Numbered from the stretch's first letter, positions 31,183 through 39,990 are shown. The stretch is DNA of 64,000 nucleotides from Streptomyces neyagawaensis (GCF_023516595.1 NZ_JAMGBG010000001.1:434001-498000), one strand, 5' to 3'. The notes: generated from the letters alone by a model not told the origin. Numbers and translations: made by a program.

Positions 31183-34122
31183 TCAGTAGACCGGAAGGGT
31201 CCTCGGGCCGAGGTCGTCGCGAGCGGGCGGGCGGGCGAGCCGTACGGTGGCGCCGAGCACGCTGAGCCCGTGCGGGGCGACGACGACCGGCTCCAGGGAG
31301 ACGGCCACGACCTCGGGGTGGTCGTCCACCAGTCGGGAGACCCGGAGCAGCAGTTCTTCCAGGGCGTCGGTGTCGACCGGCGCCGAACCTCTCCAGCCGA
31401 AGAGGAGGGGAGCGGTCCTGATCGACCGGACCAGGGAGGCGGCGTCCCGTTCGGTGGCCGGAATCAGCCGGTGCGCCATGTCCCCGAGCAGCTGCGACGC
31501 CGGCCCGGCCAGACCGAAGGAGAGCACCGCTCCGGCCGCCGGGTCGACGACCGTCCGTACGATCGTGTCGACACCGCGCGGGGCCATGGCCTGGACGACC
31601 GGACGCAGCTCCTCCGGCCCGCCGAACAGCTCCGACAACTCGGTGTACGCCCGCCGTAGTTGCTCCTCGTCCGCCAGGTCGAGCCGTACGCCGCCCAGGT
31701 CCGCCCGGTGCCTCAGGTGCGGGGCGGTCGTCTTCAGCGCCACGGGATAGCCGAGCGCCTCGGCCGCCGCCACCGCCTCGTCGGGGGTGGGCGCGGGCCG
31801 CGCCTCCCGGACCTGGATGCCGTACCGCCCGAGCAGGGCGCAGGTGTCCTCCGCGCCGAGGGTGAGTCCCTCGTCCCGGGCGAGCAGCCCGTCGATCTGC
31901 CGCGCGGCGCCCTTCTCGTCGATGTCCTCGTACTCGGGGACCTTGCCCGGCTCCGCCGCCTCGCGCCGCCACTGCGCGTACTTCACGGCTTCGGCGAGGG
32001 CGCGGACGGCCCGCTCGGCGGCGGGATAGGCGGGGATGAGCCGGGAGTCGGCGGGCTGGACAGGGGCGAGCCCGGAGTCGGCCGGCGGCGCGGGCGCGGC
32101 GGCTTCCGCAGCCAGGGGACGGGGGGAGGCGGACGGGGGTGCCGCCGGGGTGGCCGTCAACTCAGTGGGCGGTCGTTCCACAGGGTGCCGTGTGTCCGGG
32201 GCGGCCGGGGGCTGTGGGGCACCGCTCGCGGCAGCCGGGGGCCGGTCGCCGGCCTGGGGTGCGGTGCTCGCCGCGGCAGACAGTGCCTCGGCGAGGCCGC
32301 CCAGCTCGACGTGCACGACGAGGACCGGCTTCGACGGGGTCGCCGCTGCCGCGGAGCGCAACGCCTCGGCGAGGGCCGCGTCGTCGGGGGACGTCTCCCC
32401 CAGTGCCGGTATGGCCGTCACGACGACCGCGTCGCACGCGTCGTCGGCCAGGGCGTCCGACAGCGCCCGGTGGAAGTCGTCCGCCGAGGCGGCGGTCGTC
32501 AGATCGACCGGCGGCAGCGGACGGAGCCCCTCCGCGAGGCACGCGTCATAGGTGAGCAGCCCCAACGACTCGGAGTTGCCGAGGATCGCCACCCGCGGGC
32601 CCGCCGGGAGCGGCTGCCGGGCCAGCAGCAGCCCCGCGTCCACCAGCTCCGTGATCGTGTCGACCCGGATCACCCCCGCCTGGCGCAGCACCGCGGACAC
32701 GGTGGCGTGCGGCAGCCGCGTGGCGCGCACCGCGTGCCCCTGCGGGGCCGCCCCATGGCGTGCTCCCTGGACGACGACGAGTGGCTTGACCGCGGCGGTC
32801 CGCCGTGCGAGGCGGGTGAACTTGCGCGGGTTGCCGATGGACTCCAGGTACATCAGCACGACATCGGTGTCGGGGTCCTCGTACCAGTACTGGATGACGT
32901 CGTTGCCGGAGACGTCCGCCCGGTTGCCGGACGACACGAAGGTGGACACGCCCGTCACGCCGGTCACCCCTCCCCCGCGCCGGTGCAGCCGGGACAGCAG
33001 CGCGATGCCGATGGCGCCGGACTGGGCGAACAGGCCGATGCGTCCGGAGCGCGGCATCTCCGGGGCGAGCGAGGCGTTGAGCCGTACGTCGGGGGCGGTG
33101 TTGATGACGCCGAACGCGTTCGGCCCGATGATGCGCATGCCGTACGCGCGTGCCTGGCGGACGAGGTCGCGCTGGCGGTCGTGCCCCTCGGGGCCGCTCT
33201 CGGCGTACCCGGCGGAGACCACCACGAGGCCCTGTACACCGTGTTCACCGCACTCGGCGACGACCTCGGGGACCTGCGCGGCGGGGACGGCCACGACGGC
33301 GAGGTCGACGGGGCCCTCGATGTCACGGACGGAGGGGTAGGCCGGGACCCCGTCCAGCTCCTTGTCCTGCACAGCCTTGTTCACCGCGTAGAGCCGGCCC
33401 GCGAAGCCCGCGTCCCGGAGGTTGGCGAGCACGCTGCGGCCCACTCCGCCCGGTGTGCGCCCGGCGCCGATGACGGCGACCGAGCCGGGGGCGAGGAGCC
33501 GCTGCACCGACCTGGCCTCGGCGCGCTGCTCCCGCGCGCGCTGCACGGCGAGGGAGCGGTCGGTGGGCTCCAGGCCGAACTCCAGGCGTACGACGCCGTC
33601 CTCGAAGCTGCGCTTCTGCTGGTACCCGGCGTCGGTGAACACCTTGATCATCTTGCTGTTGGCGGGCAGCACCTCGGCGGCGAAGCGCCGGATGCCGCGC
33701 TCGCGGGCGACGGCGGCGATGTGTTCCAGGAGGGCGGAGGCGACGCCACGGCCCTGGTGGGCGTCCTGGACGAGGAAGGCGACCTCGGCCTCGTCGGCGG
33801 GGGCCGAGGCGGGCATTCCGTCGGCACCGATCCGGTCATAGCGTACGGTGGCGATGAACTCGCCGCCGACGGTGGCGGCGAGACCCACCCGATCCACGAA
33901 GTCGTGGTGCGTGAAGCGGTGGACGTCCTTGGCGGACAGGCGAGGGTACGGCGCGAAGAAGCGGTAGTACTTCGACTCGTCGGAGACCTGCTCGTAGAAG
34001 CTGACCAGACGCTCGGCGTCATCAACGGTGATGGGCCGGATGCGTGCGGTGCCGCCGTCACGCAGCACCACGTCGGCCTCCCAGTGGGCGGGGTACTCAT
34101 GCCGGTCCGACGAGGTCTGCAT
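31183..34122 (-). CDS. GNAT N-acetyltransferase fused to NDP-forming acyl-CoA synthetase (Pat-like)
   Basis: This gene encodes 979 residues from the ATG at 34122 (a 10-codon upstream extension is possible). A GNAT domain covers about 20-185, with the acetyl-CoA loop QDAHQGRGVAS at 120-129. A CoA-binding Rossmann domain begins at APGSVAVIGAG (about 211). Succinyl-CoA-synthetase-like domains include FAQSGAIGIALLSRLH (366-380) and STFVSSGNRADVSGND. A low-complexity Ala/Pro-rich linker spans about 616-697, and an ATP-grasp domain (CALLGRYGIQVREARP onward, about 760-960) completes it. GNAT-plus-synthetase proteins can acetylate lysines of acyl-CoA synthetases or act as acyl-CoA ligases. The GVTGVTGV stretch near 385-392 is a small internal duplication. 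Confidence 0.88.
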   Translation of the reverse strand: MQTSSDRHEYPAHWEADVVLRDGGTARIRPITVDDAERLVSFYEQVSDESKYYRFFAPYPRLSAKDVHRFTHHDFVDRVGLAATVGGEFIATVRYDRIGADGMPASAPADEAEVAFLVQDAHQGRGVASALLEHIAAVARERGIRRFAAEVLPANSKMIKVFTDAGYQQKRSFEDGVVRLEFGLEPTDRSLAVQRAREQRAEARSVQRLLAPGSVAVIGAGRTPGGVGRSVLANLRDAGFAGRLYAVNKAVQDKELDGVPAYPSVRDIEGPVDLAVVAVPAAQVPEVVAECGEHGVQGLVVVSAGYAESGPEGHDRQRDLVRQARAYGMRIIGPNAFGVINTAPDVRLNASLAPEMPRSGRIGLFAQSGAIGIALLSRLHRRGGGVTGVTGVSTFVSSGNRADVSGNDVIQYWYEDPDTDVVLMYLESIGNPRKFTRLARRTAAVKPLVVVQGARHGAAPQGHAVRATRLPHATVSAVLRQAGVIRVDTITELVDAGLLLARQPLPAGPRVAILGNSESLGLLTYDACLAEGLRPLPPVDLTTAASADDFHRALSDALADDACDAVVVTAIPALGETSPDDAALAEALRSAAAATPSKPVLVVHVELGGLAEALSAAASTAPQAGDRPPAAASGAPQPPAAPDTRHPVERPPTELTATPAAPPSASPRPLAAEAAAPAPPADSGLAPVQPADSRLIPAYPAAERAVRALAEAVKYAQWRREAAEPGKVPEYEDIDEKGAARQIDGLLARDEGLTLGAEDTCALLGRYGIQVREARPAPTPDEAVAAAEALGYPVALKTTAPHLRHRADLGGVRLDLADEEQLRRAYTELSELFGGPEELRPVVQAMAPRGVDTIVRTVVDPAAGAVLSFGLAGPASQLLGDMAHRLIPATERDAASLVRSIRTAPLLFGWRGSAPVDTDALEELLLRVSRLVDDHPEVVAVSLEPVVVAPHGLSVLGATVRLARPPARDDLGPRTLPVY

Positions 34123-34237
34123 GGGCCCCAGAGTACGGCTCGCGTCCGACAACGGCGCGGGGCAGTCTGGGGAGACACAACAGCCGGTGCGCGGTCAGGC
34201 CGTGGGCCCGTTCCGGCGACGCTTCACGATATGGGAA

Positions 34238-34267
34238 ACTGGTCTAGACAACCCGGTCTAGACCTCT
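34238..34267. promoter_or_regulatory. Tandem DasR (dre) sites upstream of ptsH
   Basis: ACTGGTCTAGACAACC (34238-34253) and CCGGTCTAGACCTCT (34253-34267) each contain the palindromic GGTCTAGACC-like core of the DasR responsive element (ACTGGTCTAGACCACT, from memory). They lie 38-67 bp before the ptsH start codon. DasR represses PTS and GlcNAc genes and is released by glucosamine-6-phosphate. Confidence 0.85.
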
Positions 34268-34304
34268 TCGAGGTACCCGAGACACACCTGAAGGGCAGCA
34301 TCAC

Positions 34305-34586
34305 ATGGCTGAGCGCCGCGTCAACGTCGGCTGGGCCGAGGGCCTCCACGCCCGCCCCGCTTCCATCTTCGTCCGGGCCGCCACGGCCTCCGGTATCCCC
34401 GTGACGATCGCCAAGGCCGACGGCAACCCCGTCAACGCCGGTTCCATGCTGGCGGTCCTGGGCCTGGGCGCCCAGGGCGGCGAGGAGATCGTCCTCGCCT
34501 CCGACGCCGAGGGCGCGGACGCCGCGCTCGACCGTCTGGCGAAGCTCGTCGCCGAGGGGCTCGAGGAGCTCCCCGAGACGGTCTGA
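34305..34586 (+). CDS. ptsH: HPr, phosphocarrier protein of the PTS
   Basis: HPr accepts phosphate from EI and passes it to sugar-specific EIIA. The 93 residues carry the active-site H15 in GLHARPAS and the regulatory-site-like S47 in NAGSMLAVL. The length and fold match other HPr proteins. The regulatory serine lacks a nearby HPr kinase gene here, as expected for actinobacteria. Tandem dre sites at -67 to -38 place it under DasR. It is monocistronic, with a terminator 40 bp after the stop. Confidence 0.95.
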   Translation: MAERRVNVGWAEGLHARPASIFVRAATASGIPVTIAKADGNPVNAGSMLAVLGLGAQGGEEIVLASDAEGADAALDRLAKLVAEGLEELPETV

Positions 34587-34626
34587 CCCACGCGACAGCG
34601 GCCTGAAGGCCATGCGCGGCAGCACT

Positions 34627-34660
34627 GAAGGGCTCGTCCGATTTATCGGGCGAGCCCTTC
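34627..34660. terminator. Hairpin terminator after ptsH
   Basis: GAAGGGCTCG and CGAGCCCTTC form a stem with an inner CCGA/TCGG extension. It follows ptsH and may also serve the convergent gntR gene. Confidence 0.8.
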
Positions 34661-34775
34661 GCATTTCGCCGGGCAGAGGGTGCGGTTTAATTGTCCACGG
34701 CGTCGGGAAATCCGTCCGAGGGCAGCAGAAATTACGCCCCTCGAATTCATACCTTCTTTGTATACGGCCCTCGTG

Positions 34776-35489
34776 TTAATGCCGCAGACTCGGCATGTTT
34801 ACGGGGTGTTGCGAAGTCCTCACACGGTCCGGTCGCTCCTGCCGCTCCGGCGTTGCGGGCCGGCCGGGAAAGCGCAGCCGGTGCGCCGAGGTGGCCCGCT
34901 CGGTGTGCAGAGCGGTGATCGTCCGCGCGCGTTCGCTGTCGCCACGGGCCACGGCGTCCACGATGCCGCCGTGCTCGGCCCAGGACTCCACGGGGTTGGC
35001 CGGCGCCTCGACCGCGTACATCCAGGCGATCTTGTGCCGCAGCTGGGCGAGCGTCGAGGTCAGGGCGGGGCTCCCGGAGGCCTGGGCGAGGGTCTCGTGG
35101 AACCAGCCGCCCAGGGAGCGCAGATCCTCGCTGTTGCCCCGCCTGGCCCGCTCCTGGCCCAGTCTGACCAGGCCGCGCAGGACCTTGAGGTGCGCCTCCG
35201 TGCGGCGCTGGGCGGCGCGGGCGGCGGCGAGGGGCTCCAGCAGCATGCGCATCTCCAGCAGGTCGGAGGCCTCCTGCTCGGTCGGCTCGGCGACGCACGC
35301 GCCCGCGTGCCGACGCGTCACCACGAAGCCCTCGGCCTCCAGCGTGCGCAGCGCCTCGCGCACGGGGACCCGGCTCACGCCGTACCGGCGGGCGAGCAGT
35401 TCCTCGGTGAGCCGGCTGCCGCGCTCGTAGACACCCGCGACGATGTCATCACGGATCGCCGTGCATACCGAGTGCGCCGGAATACGCAT
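34776..35489 (-). CDS. GntR-family transcriptional regulator (FadR subfamily, FCD domain)
   Basis: This gene encodes 237 residues from the ATG at 35489. The N-terminal winged helix contains LTEELLARRYGVSRVPVREALRTLEAEGFVVTRRHAGACVAEPTE (about 28-72). The helical FCD effector domain (about 80-205) has LRSLGGWFHETLAQASGS, where an HET-type metal/ligand site is partly present, and HGGIVDAVARGDSERA. The effector is unknown. A perfect ACGTCA-5-TGACGT palindrome upstream of the start suggests autoregulation. Confidence 0.87.
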   Translation of the reverse strand: MRIPAHSVCTAIRDDIVAGVYERGSRLTEELLARRYGVSRVPVREALRTLEAEGFVVTRRHAGACVAEPTEQEASDLLEMRMLLEPLAAARAAQRRTEAHLKVLRGLVRLGQERARRGNSEDLRSLGGWFHETLAQASGSPALTSTLAQLRHKIAWMYAVEAPANPVESWAEHGGIVDAVARGDSERARTITALHTERATSAHRLRFPGRPATPERQERPDRVRTSQHPVNMPSLRH

Positions 35490-35517
35490 GACCGACCTCC
35501 GCCTTAATCCCCGTGAA

Positions 35518-35534
35518 ACGTCATTGATTGACGT
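35518..35534. promoter_or_regulatory. Palindrome upstream of gntR
   Basis: ACGTCAttgatTGACGT is a perfect 6-bp inverted repeat 29-45 bp upstream of the GntR start. It is a probable operator. Confidence 0.5.
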
Positions 35535-35631
35535 GTGTTCAGGTGACTCTATTGCAGTGGGCCGGAATTTCCGATGGCGGGCCGGAATCCATGGATATTT
35601 TTTGGACAGCGGGTACGCCGGGAACAAGGAA

Positions 35632-35656
35632 AGCCCCGGCTCGGTGAGCCGGGGCC
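35632..35656 (-). terminator. Terminator of the M23 peptidase gene
   Basis: GCCCCGGCTC and GAGCCGGGGC form a stem with a three-base loop, 22 bp downstream of the stop codon; the minus strand continues CTTT. Confidence 0.8.
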
Positions 35657-35678
35657 TCCTGAAGCGGTGAAGCTTTCG

Positions 35679-36464
35679 TCAGACGTTCACACCGTGCGAG
35701 CGCAGGTACGCGACGGGGTCGATGTCCGAGCCGTACTCGGCCGTCGTGCGGGCCTCGAAGTGCAGATGCGGGCCGGTGACGTTGCCGGTCGCCCCGGAGA
35801 CGCCGATCTGCTGGCCGGGGGTGACCGTCTGGCCGACGGAGACGCTGATGGACGACAGGTGGCCGTACTGGGTGAACGTGCCGTCGTTCATCTTGATCAC
35901 GACGTTGTTGCCGTACGCGCCGCCCCAGCCGGCCTCGACGACGGTGCCGGCGCCCACCGCGTGGACGGGCGTGCCGGAGGCGGCGTGGAAGTCGACACCG
36001 GTGTGGCTGCCGGAGGACCAGACGGCGCCGCCGGACTTGTAGCCGGTGGAGATGTAGGAGCCGGTGATGGGAGAGACGTAGGCGTTCAGGCGCTCGCGCT
36101 CGGCGGCGCGGGCGGCCCGTGCCTTGATCTCCTCGCGCTCCTTGGCGGCGGCGCGCTCCTGCTTCGCCTTCTCGGCGGCGGCCTTGCGGGCCTCCTCCTG
36201 CGCCTTCTGCTTGACGGCGGCCACCTCGGCGGCCTGCTGCTGCGCGGCGGCCTGGGCGTCGACCTGCTCGGCGACGGTGTCACCGAGGACGATGATCTGG
36301 TTCAGCCCCGTCTGCTCGGGGGCGGGCTCCGCGGCGAGCGCCGGAACGGCGACGGTTCCGACGACACCGGTGGTGGTGAGAGCGGCGACGCCCACGGTCC
36401 TCGTGGTCGTGCGCTTCACGCGGCCGGGACGGCGGTGCTTCCCGGGAGCGCGGGTGAACGCCAT
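35679..36464 (-). CDS. Secreted M23 peptidase (cell wall endopeptidase)
   Basis: This gene encodes 261 residues. An N-terminal basic segment (FTRAPGKHRRPGRVKRTTTR) and hydrophobic stretch ending in VPALAAE form a signal peptide. Residues about 65-125 are a Lys/Ala/Glu-rich coiled coil. The LytM domain (about 140-258) has the zinc motifs HTGVDFHA and HLHFE. It cuts peptidoglycan crosslinks. A ydaO-type c-di-AMP riboswitch precedes it, as in rpfA and other Streptomyces wall hydrolases. A coiled coil plus LytM suggests recruitment by a partner at the septum, but none is adjacent. Confidence 0.92.
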   Translation of the reverse strand: MAFTRAPGKHRRPGRVKRTTTRTVGVAALTTTGVVGTVAVPALAAEPAPEQTGLNQIIVLGDTVAEQVDAQAAAQQQAAEVAAVKQKAQEEARKAAAEKAKQERAAAKEREEIKARAARAAERERLNAYVSPITGSYISTGYKSGGAVWSSGSHTGVDFHAASGTPVHAVGAGTVVEAGWGGAYGNNVVIKMNDGTFTQYGHLSSISVSVGQTVTPGQQIGVSGATGNVTGPHLHFEARTTAEYGSDIDPVAYLRSHGVNV

Positions 36465-36484
36465 GGAGTGGCTGATCCTTTCCT

Positions 36485-36650
36485 TCCCTCTCGCCTACCG
36501 GGTTAGCTGACGGGTTCGGAGCAGGAAGGTCTCCTACGGACACCCCTCGTTTCGCGAAGCTCGCGAAGGGCACCCGATTCACCCCAGGGACTGCGGTGGG
36601 TCCCCGGCTCCCCTGGCTCGCGCCGTGGGGGGACTCGGCGATGACTGTCC
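36485..36650 (-). ncRNA. ydaO-yuaA c-di-AMP riboswitch
   Basis: On the minus strand, in the M23 peptidase leader, the sequence TCATCGCCGAGTCC opens the element, then GGGGTGAATCGG, then CCGAACCCGTCAGCTAACCC and GGTAGGCG just before the ribosome-binding site GGAAGG. These blocks match, from memory, the conserved core of the ydaO/yuaA riboswitch, which binds c-di-AMP and switches off wall hydrolase and potassium genes. It also explains the long leader. The exact 5' boundary is uncertain. Confidence 0.85.
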
Positions 36651-36800
36651 GGTGCCGCGGATGCGGCGAACTGCTGGCGAACAGCCGGACCGACGCTAAG
36701 CGGGTCGCCTCCGAAATAACAAACGCATCACGGGTTTTGAGGCGTACGCCACAGGTCAGACACGCAACCTCCCCCATCAATGCGAGCAATAGGGACAAAC

Positions 36801-36836
36801 AGGGGCCCCGGTGACTCTTCCGTCACCGGGGCCCCT
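36801..36836 (-). terminator. Terminator of the M16 peptidase operon
   Basis: AGGGGCCCCGGTGAC and GTCACCGGGGCCCCT form a perfect 15-bp stem with a six-base loop, followed on the minus strand by TGTTTG. Confidence 0.9.
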
Positions 36837-36875
36837 TGTCGACCAGCCCGCCCGCGAGCCGGTTCCCCTCGGCTT

Positions 36876-38264
36876 CTACTCGGCGGGAACGACGGTGACT
36901 TCGCCGATGCCCAGGGCCCTGACGGGCTCCTCGATCTGCGCGGCGTCACCGACGAGGACGGTCACCAGACGGTCCACCGGGAAGGCGCTCACGACGGCCG
37001 CGGTGGCCTCCACGGTGCCGGTGGCGGCGAGCTGTCGGTACAGCGTCGACTGGTAGTCGTCCGGCAGGTGCTGCTCGACCTGGTCGGCCAGGGTGCTCGC
37101 CACGGCCGCCGCCGTCTCGAACTTGAGGGGGGCGACCCCGACGAGGTTCTGCACGGCGACGTCCCGCTCGGCGTCGGTCAGGCCCTCGGCGGCGAGGGTG
37201 CGCAGCACCGTCCACAGGTCGTCGAGCGCCGGACCGGTGTTCGGTGTGTCCACGGAACCGCTGATGGCGAGCATCGAGACACCGGAGCCGTCGGGCGCGG
37301 AGCGCAGCACCTGGCCGAACGCGCGCACACCATAGGTGTAGCCCTTCTCCTCGCGCAGGACGCGGTCCAGGCGGGAGGTGAGGGTGCCGCCGAGGCAGTA
37401 GGTGCCGAGCACCTGGGCCGGCCACACCCGGTCGTGCCGGTCGACGCCCACGCGGCCGATGAGCAACTGCGTCTGGACGGCGCCGGGGCGGTCGACGATG
37501 ACGACGCGCCCGGTGTCGTCGGCGCTCACCGCCGGCATGGTGCGGGGCTTGGCCGGGGAGCCCGTCCAGGCGCCCAGGGTGTCGCCGAGCAGCGCGTCGA
37601 GGTCGACGCCGGTGAGGTCGCCGACGATCACGGCGGTGGCCGTCGCCGGGCGGACGTGCCGCTCGTAGAAGGCGCGTACGGCCGCGGAGTCGATGCTCGC
37701 CACCGTCTCCTCGGTGCCCTGGCGGGGCCGGGACATACGGGAGTCCGCCGGGAACAGCTGCTTGGAGAGCTCCTTCGCGGCCCGGCGGCCCGGGTTCGCG
37801 GTCTCGTGCGGGATCTCGTCCAGCCGGTTGGCCACGAGCCGCTCGACCTCGCTGTCCGCGAACGCGGGGGCCCGCAGGGCGTCGGCGAGCAGACCGAGGG
37901 CCTTGCCCAGCCGCGACACGGGCACCTCTAGGGAGAGGCGGACGCCGGGGTGGTCGGCGTGCGAGTCGAGGGTGGCGCCGCAGCGCTCCAGCTCGGCGGC
38001 GAACTCCTCGGCGGAGTGCTTGTCGGTGCCCTCGGAGAAGGCCCTGGTCATGATCGTGGCGACGCCGTCGAGTCCGGCGGGCTCGGCGTCCAGGGGGGCG
38101 TCGAGGAGGACCTCGACGGCGACGACCTGCTGGCCGGGGCGGTGGCAGCGGAGCACCGTCAGACCGTTGTCCAGGGTGCCGCGCTCGGGTGCCGGGAACG
38201 CCCAGGGCCTGGCCTCGCCGGCCTGGGGCTGCGGGTGGAAGTCCATGGTCGCGAGCTCGGTCAC
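36876..38264 (-). CDS. M16 peptidase-like protein lacking the HxxEH zinc site
   Basis: This gene encodes 462 residues from a GTG at 38264 that overlaps the preceding stop (GTGA); an ATG at 38246 is the alternative. It has the two-domain M16 fold: LDNGLTVLRCHRPGQQVVAVEVLLD and a C-terminal half with LREEKGYTYGV. The position of the zinc motif reads GVATIMTRAFSEG, so the HxxEH site is absent. It is the expected partner subunit of a heterodimeric M16B peptidase whose active subunit is encoded upstream. The start overlap means coupled translation. Confidence 0.87.
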   Translation of the reverse strand: MTELATMDFHPQPQAGEARPWAFPAPERGTLDNGLTVLRCHRPGQQVVAVEVLLDAPLDAEPAGLDGVATIMTRAFSEGTDKHSAEEFAAELERCGATLDSHADHPGVRLSLEVPVSRLGKALGLLADALRAPAFADSEVERLVANRLDEIPHETANPGRRAAKELSKQLFPADSRMSRPRQGTEETVASIDSAAVRAFYERHVRPATATAVIVGDLTGVDLDALLGDTLGAWTGSPAKPRTMPAVSADDTGRVVIVDRPGAVQTQLLIGRVGVDRHDRVWPAQVLGTYCLGGTLTSRLDRVLREEKGYTYGVRAFGQVLRSAPDGSGVSMLAISGSVDTPNTGPALDDLWTVLRTLAAEGLTDAERDVAVQNLVGVAPLKFETAAAVASTLADQVEQHLPDDYQSTLYRQLAATGTVEATAAVVSAFPVDRLVTVLVGDAAQIEEPVRALGIGEVTVVPAE

Positions 38265-39655
38265 TTCGCCGACTCCTCGTTCTCGTCGGTGGTCGCGTCG
38301 GCGTCCGTCGCCGCGCTCTCGGCCTCGTCGTCGGTCGCGTCGTCGTCGGCGTCGTCGACGGGTTCGTAGACGAGCACCGCGCGGTTGTCGGGCCGCAGGC
38401 GCGCCTTGGCGACCTCCTGGACCTCCTCGGCGGTCACGTCGAGCACCCGGTCCACGGCGGTCAGGGCGAGCTTGGGGTCGCCGAACAGGACCGCGAAGCG
38501 GCACAGTTCGTCGGCGCGGCCCGCGACCGTGCCGAGCCGGTCCAGCCACTCGCGCTCCAACTGGGCGTGGGCGCGCTCCATCTCCTCGGCCGTGGGGCCC
38601 TCCGCGGCGAACCGGGCGAGCTCCTCGTCGACGGCGGCCTCGATCACGGGCACCTCGACGTCGCCGGAGGTCTTGACGTCCATCCAGGCCAAAGAGGGGG
38701 CGCCGGCCAGACGCAGCAGACCGAACCCGGCCGTCACTGCCGTACGGTCGCGGCGGACGAGCCGGTTGTAGAGGCGGGAGGACTCGCCGCCGCCGAGGAT
38801 GGCGAGGGCCAGGTCGGCCGCGTCGCACGCGCGCGTGCCGTCCTCCGGGAGGCGGTAGGCGGCCATCAGCGCCCGCGCGGGGACCTTCTCCTCGACGACC
38901 TCGCGGTGCTGCTCGCCGATGACGTCGGGCAGCCCGCCGTCACGCGGCTGCGGCTTGCCGTCGTAGGACGGGATGGAGCCGAAGTACTTCTCGATCCAGG
39001 CGAGGGTCTGCTCCGGGTCGATGTCGCCGACGACCGAGAGGACGGCGTTGTTGGGGGCGTAGTACGTCCGGAAGAACTGACGGGCGTCCTCCAGGCTGGC
39101 CGCCTCCAGGTCCTCCATGGAACCGATCGGGGTGTGCCGGTAGGGGTGGCCCTCCGGGTAGGCGAGCCGGAAGATCCGCTCGAACGCGGTGCCGTACGGC
39201 ACGTTGTCGTAGCGCTGCCGACGCTCGTTCTTGACGACGTCCCGCTGGTTGTCCAGGTTCTTCTGGTCGAGCGCGAACAGCAGGCTGCCCATGCGGTCGG
39301 CCTCCAGCCAGAGCGCGAGTTCCAGCTGGTGGGCGGGCATCGTCTCGAAGTAGTTGGTGCGCTCCCAGCTGGTGGTGCCGTTGAGCGAGCCGCCGGCGCC
39401 CTGGACCAGCTCGAAGTGGCCGTTGCCCGAGACCTGCTTGGAGCCCTGGAACATGAGGTGCTCGAAGAGGTGGGCGAGGCCGGTGCGGCCCTCGACCTCG
39501 TGGCGGGAGCCGACGTCGTACCAGAGGCACACCGCGGCGACCGGGGTCAGGTGGTCCTCGGAGAGCACCACGCGCAGGCCGTTGTCCAGGCGGTGCTCCT
39601 TCACTGTCAGGCCTTCGGAGCCTGCCTCGGCTGTGGCCGTGTGACCCATGGGCAT
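38261..39655 (-). CDS. M16 zinc peptidase (active subunit)
   Basis: This gene encodes 464 residues from the ATG at 39655 with GAAGGGAC upstream. The inverzincin motif HLFEH (in GLAHLFEHLMFQGS) and the downstream Glu in the ERRQRYDN helix supply the zinc site. The N-terminal domain has LDNGLRVVLSEDHLTPVAAVCLWYDVGSRHE. The last 40 residues are an acidic, low-complexity tail (DDADDDATDDEAESAATDADATTDENEES). Family members degrade peptides or process small proteins; the substrate is not known. It is coupled with the HxxEH-less paralogue directly downstream. Confidence 0.9.
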   Translation of the reverse strand: MPMGHTATAEAGSEGLTVKEHRLDNGLRVVLSEDHLTPVAAVCLWYDVGSRHEVEGRTGLAHLFEHLMFQGSKQVSGNGHFELVQGAGGSLNGTTSWERTNYFETMPAHQLELALWLEADRMGSLLFALDQKNLDNQRDVVKNERRQRYDNVPYGTAFERIFRLAYPEGHPYRHTPIGSMEDLEAASLEDARQFFRTYYAPNNAVLSVVGDIDPEQTLAWIEKYFGSIPSYDGKPQPRDGGLPDVIGEQHREVVEEKVPARALMAAYRLPEDGTRACDAADLALAILGGGESSRLYNRLVRRDRTAVTAGFGLLRLAGAPSLAWMDVKTSGDVEVPVIEAAVDEELARFAAEGPTAEEMERAHAQLEREWLDRLGTVAGRADELCRFAVLFGDPKLALTAVDRVLDVTAEEVQEVAKARLRPDNRAVLVYEPVDDADDDATDDEAESAATDADATTDENEESAK

Positions 39656-39990
39656 GTACGTCCCTTCGATGGCGAGCGCGGTCGCTGGAACCGCGGTTGT
39701 CCTGCCGGTCCTGCCACTGTATGCAAGCGTGCGGACGCCCGGCGAAGTTCCCGGAGCGGGTACGCCGACAGCGAGAACGCCTTACGCCGAGAGCGAGAAC
39801 CCCGGATGCCGGGAGCGGGACCGCCGGTGGTCACCGGCGGGCAGTGGTTAAGGTCGGCGCACGCGGTTGACGCGGTGGCGCCGGGCACCCGCCCCGGCGG
39901 GGAATGCCGGGTCGTGTCCGGGTTGTCAGTGCGGCAGTCCACAATGGTCCGCGTCAGAGTCCGTTCACTTGCAGCAAGGAGCCGGCAGCG
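39656..39990. other. Divergent promoter region of the M16 operon and parC
   Basis: 335 bp without a gene. It includes degenerate repeats of the type ACGCCGAGAGCGAGAAC near 39760-39800. The parC ribosome-binding site AAGGAG is at its right end. Confidence 0.5.

Larger units (their letters stand above)
36465..36875. other. Leader/intergenic region between the M23 and M16 genes
   Basis: 411 bp without a protein gene. It holds the c-di-AMP riboswitch, probably the M23 promoter (around 36660-36740, AT-richer), and the terminator of the M16 operon. Confidence 0.6.

Noticed and set aside
31660..34404. 914-codon plus-strand frame
   Set aside because: It is antisense to the GNAT/acyl-CoA synthetase fusion and has no recognisable motif.
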